A stretch of DNA of 64,000 nt from Natrarchaeobius halalkaliphilus (GTDB lineage: Archaea; Halobacteriota; Halobacteria; Halobacteriales; Natrialbaceae): positions 248,001 through 312,000 of the forward strand of contig NZ_REFY01000005.1 of the NCBI RefSeq assembly GCF_003841485.1, written 5' to 3'. A program made the position numbers and the translations under genes. This document shows positions 61,205 to 64,000 of this stretch, in pieces. A model generated the notes under the pieces. That model searched no databases and had not been told where the DNA came from. It saw only the letters and a program-made list of their open reading frames with translations. Positions within the stretch are counted from its first letter, which is position 1, and each line of letters opens with the position of its first letter.

Positions 61205-61500
61205 GCGGACCACGGTGACCGTGACTGGCGAACGCCGAATGACGGCCTCGGCAACGCTTCCGAGTAGGAGCCGAGACGGGCCAGTTCGTCCGTGGCTGCC
61301 CATCACGATCCGATCGACGTCGTTCTCGAGGGCGTAGTCGACGATCTCGCGCGCCGGCTCGCCGGTCACACTAGCCGTCTCGAGCGACGGATCATACTCG
61401 GCGGCCACCTCGCGTGCCTCCTCGAAGAGCCGTTGCTCTTCGGCCTCTGCTCGATCGAACCACGGAGCCGTGAGACGGCTCGGTTCTCACGTCGACGTCG
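61205..61500 (-). pseudogene. Broken universal stress protein gene
   Basis: The minus-strand frame reads TAPWFDRAEAEEQRLFEEAR, VAAEYDPSLETASVTGEPAR, ENDVDRIVMGSHGRTGPSRL and LLGSVAEAVIRRSPVTVTVV, the C-terminal two thirds of a UspA protein. Upstream an in-frame TGA precedes it, and the adjoining frame AVVDVDVRTEPS continues the homology one base out of phase, so a frameshift separates the halves. The normal stop after VVR is also lost, so the frame runs on antisense to the neighbouring usp gene. Confidence 0.6.
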
Positions 61501-61704
61501 ACGACGGCAATCCGAGACGTCCTCGAGAACACGGTCTCATCGCGTCGCGCCAGAACGAGGAGAAGTATTCAGCGGGATCAGCGGTTGTTCGCCGCGATCG
61601 AGGCGAGACCCGACACTCAATGGCCGAGTAGGATCGTTGCCTCCGGACGGAACAGAGTGAGTAGCTACTCGGAGAGCAGGCAACGTACTCGAAGGACAGG
61701 CCAC

Positions 61705-62130
61705 TTACTCGTAGGGTGGCCGCTGTGCCTGAACGACAGCGGCGAGTTGCTGGTGTTCGTCCGCGAGCAGTTCGTTCAGATCGTCGATCGTGATGATCCC
61801 GGAGAGCGATCCGTCGCCGTCGACGACGGGTAGGCGACGAACGCCGTGTTCGCTCATGAGCTCGGTCGCCTCGTAGAAGCCGCCGTCGTGCTCGATCGTA
61901 CACAGATCCGACGACATAACGTCTGCTGCGGTAACGTCGTCGGGACTCTCGGCTTCGGCAACGAGGTGGATCGCCAGATCGCGGTCGGTCACGATCCCGA
62001 CCGGCTCGGAACCGTCGGTGATAACGACACTACCGATGCTCTCGTCGTCCATCATCGTCGCGAGTTGCTGTACCGATTCGTCCGTCGACGCCGTGACGAC
62101 ATCGCTTCGCGCGAGGTTTGTTACGGGCAT
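61705..62130 (-). CDS. Two-CBS-domain protein
   Basis: A 141-residue protein consisting of a CBS pair: ARSDVVTASTDESVQQLATM...SVVITDGSEPVGIVTDRDLA, then AADVMSSDLCTIEHDGGFYE...GVRRLPVVDGDGSLSGIITIDDL. Such stand-alone pairs bind adenine nucleotides and act as energy or redox sensors. The frame extends far upstream, but ATG 62130 (MPVTNLARSD) is where the domain begins. It lies between the broken usp gene and the sulfatase. Confidence 0.88.
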   Translation of the reverse strand: MPVTNLARSDVVTASTDESVQQLATMMDDESIGSVVITDGSEPVGIVTDRDLAIHLVAEAESPDDVTAADVMSSDLCTIEHDGGFYEATELMSEHGVRRLPVVDGDGSLSGIITIDDLNELLADEHQQLAAVVQAQRPPYE

Positions 62131-62289
62131 GATTCGGATTTCTCCCTCCCACGCTCGAGACCATAATACCGTGTGCATAGCGTCATCGTCGAACTCTGTC
62201 GCGAAGCGAGGACAGTCACGCGGACAACAACGGACAGCGAGCGATAGTGGCCAATAACTAACCGACCGGATGTGGTAGAAACACTCTCC

Positions 62290-63642
62290 ATGACCGACTC
62301 GAGGCCGAACATCATCCTGATGCAGTGTCACGATCTCGGACAGTATCTCGGCTGTTACGGGACCGACGTCGAGACGCCGCGGATCGACGAGTTGGCCGAA
62401 AGCGGCGCGCTCTTCGAAAATCACTTCGTGACGGCACCGCAGTGTTCGCCGAGTCGCGGCAGTTTCATGACCGGGCGATACCCACACGTCAACGGCCTGA
62501 TGGGGCTTGCCCACGGCAACTGGGAACTCGAGGCGGGCGAGACGATCCTCCCCCAGTACCTCAGCCGGAACGGCTACGAGACCCACCTATTCGGCCTCCA
62601 ACACATCACGCAGGATACTGATCGACTGGAGTACGACTACGTCCATTCGGAGGGGAACCTCTATCCGGGCGTTTCGCCGTCGGTCCATCAGGTCAACCGG
62701 GCACGGAGCGTCGCTGACGTCGTTTCGGGGTTTCTCGATCGAGGAGCGTTCGAGTCACCGTTTTTCGCCACCGTTGGATTCTTCGAACTCCACCGCGTCG
62801 AAGAGGAGAACGGACGGTTCGGGTTCGACGGCGACCGGTACGACACCGACGATCCGGACGAGGTACGACCGCTGTCGTATCTCCCCGACCGTCGCGGGAT
62901 TCGCCACGACGTAGCGGAGATGCACGGAATGGTGTACGCCCTCGACGACGCCGTCGGAACCATACTCGATAGCCTCGAGTCGACCGATCTGAGCCAAGAG
63001 ACACTCGTGATCTTTACGACCGAACACGGGATCGCGTTCCCACGAGCCAAAGGGAGTTGTTACGATGCCGGTATCGAGGCGGCGCTCGTACTGCGCTGTC
63101 CGGAGATCGCTGACGACGGGAGTCGGTACGACGAACTCATCAGCAACGTCGACGTGTTGCCGACGCTGCTCGACCTCCTCGAGATAGAGATTCCGGCGAC
63201 GCTCGATGGGCGGAGTTTCGCGTCCATGTTGAGCGACGACGGAGCGTACGCGAGCCACGATCACATCTTCGCGGAAATGACGTGGCACGACATGTACAAT
63301 CCGGTCCGAGCCGTTCGAACGGACCGCTACAAGTACATTCGGAGCTTCTGGCACCTTCCGAAGGTGTATCTCACGAAAGACATCTTCGCGAGCGAGGCCG
63401 GCCGGATGGTTCGGGAGACGGACGGCGTTCCGCCGCGGCCCTACGAGGAACTGTACGACCTCACCGAGAGTCCACAGGAGGACGAAAACGTCGTGTACGA
63501 ACCGAAATATCAGGAGACCCGTCTCGATCTCTCCAGAATCCTTCGCGAGTGGATGATCGAAACGGACGATCCGCTGCTAAACGGACCCGTTCCACCCGGT
63601 GATTACGAGGAGATCACCGCCTGGCCGTCGGACGACACCTGA
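62290..63642 (+). CDS. Type I sulfatase
   Basis: A 450-residue sulfatase of the alkaline-phosphatase superfamily. N terminus RPNIILMQCHDLGQYLGCYG (metal-binding region, with His-Asp instead of the usual Asp-Asp), then the maturation motif CSPSRGS, in which Cys52 becomes formylglycine, TGRYPHVNG, and late metal ligands in TTEHGIAFPRAKGSCYDAGI. It should cleave sulfate esters, perhaps from sulfated glycans. No signal peptide, so it is cytoplasmic or exported otherwise. A GTG at 62272 is a longer alternative start. Confidence 0.9.
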   Translation: MTDSRPNIILMQCHDLGQYLGCYGTDVETPRIDELAESGALFENHFVTAPQCSPSRGSFMTGRYPHVNGLMGLAHGNWELEAGETILPQYLSRNGYETHLFGLQHITQDTDRLEYDYVHSEGNLYPGVSPSVHQVNRARSVADVVSGFLDRGAFESPFFATVGFFELHRVEEENGRFGFDGDRYDTDDPDEVRPLSYLPDRRGIRHDVAEMHGMVYALDDAVGTILDSLESTDLSQETLVIFTTEHGIAFPRAKGSCYDAGIEAALVLRCPEIADDGSRYDELISNVDVLPTLLDLLEIEIPATLDGRSFASMLSDDGAYASHDHIFAEMTWHDMYNPVRAVRTDRYKYIRSFWHLPKVYLTKDIFASEAGRMVRETDGVPPRPYEELYDLTESPQEDENVVYEPKYQETRLDLSRILREWMIETDDPLLNGPVPPGDYEEITAWPSDDT

Positions 63643-63675
63643 TCGACCGAACCCGGACTCGAGATCGAAGCGGCG

Positions 63676-63999
63676 CTAGCGAACGACAGTGACCGGAACC
63701 GGTGCCCGACGAACGACCCGCTCGGCAACGCTTCCGAGCAGGACGCGTGATGCGCCCGACCGGCCGTGGCTACCGATCACGATGTGATCGACGCCCTCGT
63801 TCTCCGCGAACTCGACGATCGATCGAGCGGGATCACCCACGATCGTCTCGGTGGTTACGGAACGGTCGTGGGTCGCGAAGACGTCAGTGACCTCCTCGAA
63901 CAGTTCTTCGGCAGCCTCTCGCTGAGATTCGACTATCTCGTCGTAGGCAAAGGCGGCCGCTTCGCCGTACATGCTCGTATTCGGTGAGATGACGTGCAA
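63676..63999 (-). CDS. Universal stress protein, truncated by window edge
   Basis: C-terminal 107 residues of a UspA protein running off the end of the window: helical FAYDEIVESQREAAEELFEE, GVDHIVIGSHGRSGASRVLLGSVAERVVRRA and VPVTVV at the stop. The ATP-binding loop is intact. The real start lies beyond the window. Confidence 0.85.
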   Translation of the reverse strand: MHVISPNTSMYGEAAAFAYDEIVESQREAAEELFEEVTDVFATHDRSVTTETIVGDPARSIVEFAENEGVDHIVIGSHGRSGASRVLLGSVAERVVRRAPVPVTVVR

Positions 64000-64000
64000 C

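Noticed and set aside
60434-61408. 324-codon minus-strand frame as a complete gene
   Set aside because: Only the first 68 codons show UspA homology; the rest is antisense to an intact usp gene. Treated as part of a broken usp gene.
1-64000. CRISPR arrays, tRNA and rRNA genes
   Set aside because: No regularly spaced direct repeats with spacers and no tRNA or rRNA signature was noticed on either strand; a covariance-model scan would be needed to be certain.

Overview
The window looks like a chromosomal segment of a haloarchaeon, probably a member of the Natrialbales-type group, although the genus is inferred. Proteins are acidic, codons end in G or C, many ATGs lie about 25-30 nt behind a TATA box as in leaderless haloarchaeal transcripts, and several families are haloarchaea-specific (Bat-type HTH_10 regulators, RdfA, the archaeal SMC-related protein, haloarchaeal IS relics).

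Region 1 (about 0.2-15.4 kb) is a catabolic island. It holds a ureohydrolase, a ThDP-dependent decarboxylase, an IclR regulator, two AbgB-like M20 amidohydrolases, a PotD/A/B/C-type polyamine ABC importer, a class-III aminotransferase and an LhgO-type oxidase. Together they suggest uptake and breakdown of a polyamine, guanidino or N-acyl amino compound.

Region 2 (about 16.0-41.0 kb, all minus strand) is a contractile injection system (CIS, a phage-tail-like particle). In transcription order it encodes a tail-assembly chaperone with a frameshifted DUF6760-type extension, a tube-like protein, sheath, two tube proteins, a 1096-residue Arg/Ser-rich disordered protein, a LysM baseplate protein, an overlooked 56-aa protein, a gpD-like hub, a VgrG/gpV spike, a PAAR tip, a gp25 wedge, two gpJ-like proteins, a gpI-like protein, a RYFxGK-motif protein, a four-helix membrane protein and a Bat-like regulator. 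A Pvc16-like (DUF4255) cap gene stands apart at 47.1 kb on the plus strand. No AAA+ ATPase and no conventional tape measure were found here.

The strongest single observation is a candidate programmed -1 frameshift at the end of the chaperone gene. A GGAGG element, a GGGAAAC heptamer and a hairpin precede a downstream frame that has no start codon. This arrangement parallels phage lambda G/GT and bacterial dnaX.

Region 3 (41.0-46.8 kb) separates the CIS operon from its cap gene. It carries a BCCT transporter, a carbamoyltransferase, a small membrane protein, an EamA transporter and a methyltransferase. Region 4 (48.4-55.8 kb) has a convergent SMC-related protein/RdfA pair and a divergent 7TM histidine kinase and receiver-Bat regulator pair. 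Region 5 (55.8-64 kb) is a mosaic of decayed transposases, universal stress proteins (one broken), an internally deleted P-type ATPase, a CBS protein and a sulfatase. A family of about 80-bp palindromic repeats (four copies) is scattered at 14.0, 15.4, 55.9 and 58.5 kb.
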